A DNA stretch of 48,917 bases from Bacteroidales bacterium. GTDB taxonomy: Bacteria; Bacteroidota; Bacteroidia; Bacteroidales; UBA932. Position numbers and translations under genes: made by a program. Location of the stretch: assembly GCA_017509755.1 (NCBI GenBank), contig JAFWOY010000017.1, positions 1-48,917 of the forward strand. Reading direction: 5' to 3'. Positions 48,755 to 48,917 of the stretch are shown piece by piece; position 1 is the stretch's first letter, and the number at the start of each line of letters is the position of its first letter. Below the pieces are notes generated by a model that was not told the origin of the DNA, did no database searches, and was given only the letters and a program-made list of their open reading frames with translations.

Positions 48755-48788
48755 CAGAATGCGTTTTTCGCCTGTGGCGCGCATTCTG
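48755..48788 (-). terminator. Hairpin between the two beta-barrel genes
   Basis: CAGAATGCG (48755-48763) pairs with CGCATTCTG (48780-48788) around an inner CGCC/GGCG stem. It follows the stop of the upstream partial gene by about 22 nt. A U run is lacking, so it may be a weak terminator or a 3'-end stabiliser. Confidence 0.5.
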
Positions 48789-48810
48789 TGTCCTTTACCC
48801 CTCTCGCGCC

Positions 48811-48917
48811 TCAGAACTGATATGATAGCCGCAGCCCGAAAGCCGGTGTCCATGCTTTAGAAGCATCCGGCAGATCGGTTTTAAGCAGGCCTTCCGTCAG
48901 GAAAGGCCCTACACAAA
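48811..48917 (-). CDS. Outer-membrane beta-barrel protein, C-terminal fragment
   Basis: Only the last 34 codons are in the window; the start lies beyond 48917. The end reads AWTPAFGLRLSYQF, with a terminal Phe and alternating hydrophobic residues as required by the outer-membrane insertion machinery. It may be a paralog or operon partner of the following barrel gene, 119 nt downstream. Confidence 0.75.
   Translation of the reverse strand, partial: CVGPFLTEGLLKTDLPDASKAWTPAFGLRLSYQF

Overview
The window comes from a chromosome of a GC-rich member of the Bacteroidales, probably a gut anaerobe. Three things support this. Promoters fit the Bacteroidetes -33/-7 pattern (TTTG, about 20 bp, TAnnTTTG) instead of -35/-10, and good Shine-Dalgarno sites are rare. 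The gene families are typical of the phylum: oversized FtsX permeases, a PadR/PspC pair, and the linkage of a sigma-54 activator with LptE, a TPR protein and SecG. A class III (anaerobic) ribonucleotide reductase is present. The genus cannot be fixed from sequence alone.

Layout. 1-13415: a one-directional array of very large MacB/FtsX-type permeases (one partial and five complete) with a single ATPase gene. It is interrupted by an antisense O6-alkylguanine-DNA methyltransferase gene, and a 117-bp imperfect palindrome lies after the ATPase gene. 13512-16812: a split transketolase whose C-terminal subunit gene overlaps an ECF sigma factor gene, followed by a one-span membrane protein (possible anti-sigma factor) and a Spy-like periplasmic protein. 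16839-19151: a large exported MG2/TonB-plug-like protein on the minus strand. 19152-19731: an AT-rich gap with a possible small RNA and a copy of a dispersed hairpin repeat. 19732-21519: lepA. 21658-29243: an eight-gene operon (ATPase, two permeases, membrane fusion protein, TolC-like protein, PspC, PadR, PspC) behind a palindromic operator that lies next to the promoter. 29311-31853 (minus): sigma-54 activator, lptE, TPR protein, secG. 31945-33591: a lipoprotein with OmpA-like and TPR regions and strongly biased codon use. 33703-36301: nrdD and nrdG. 36345-36572: a cobalamin riboswitch with its own promoter but no gene behind it. 36682-37782 (minus): a glycosyltransferase. 37913-40640: a YegP-family protein, then NfeD, flotillin and a small XRE regulator. 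40641-42145: repeats, a HigB/HigA-type toxin-antitoxin locus whose toxin reading frame is broken, and tRNA-Leu(CAA). 42197-48034 (minus): a compact operon of serine hydrolase, aroB, an aroD-aroA fusion, a short aroC and a lipoprotein. 48167-48917 (minus): two outer-membrane beta-barrel proteins, the second cut by the window end.

How the parts work together. Two separate MacB-type systems are present. The second has every part of a tripartite efflux pump together with a probable autoregulatory PadR switch. The aro operon covers four shikimate-pathway activities (DHQ synthase, DHQ dehydratase, EPSP synthase, chorismate synthase) in three tightly packed genes; shikimate dehydrogenase and shikimate kinase are not in the window. 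At least four genes (ogt, lepA, the sigma-54 activator and the toxin) have a -7 element only 5-8 nt before the start codon, which suggests leaderless mRNAs. The features most worth following up are the orphan riboswitch, the composite REP-like repeat family, the PadR-type operator, the frame-broken toxin and the compact chorismate synthase.
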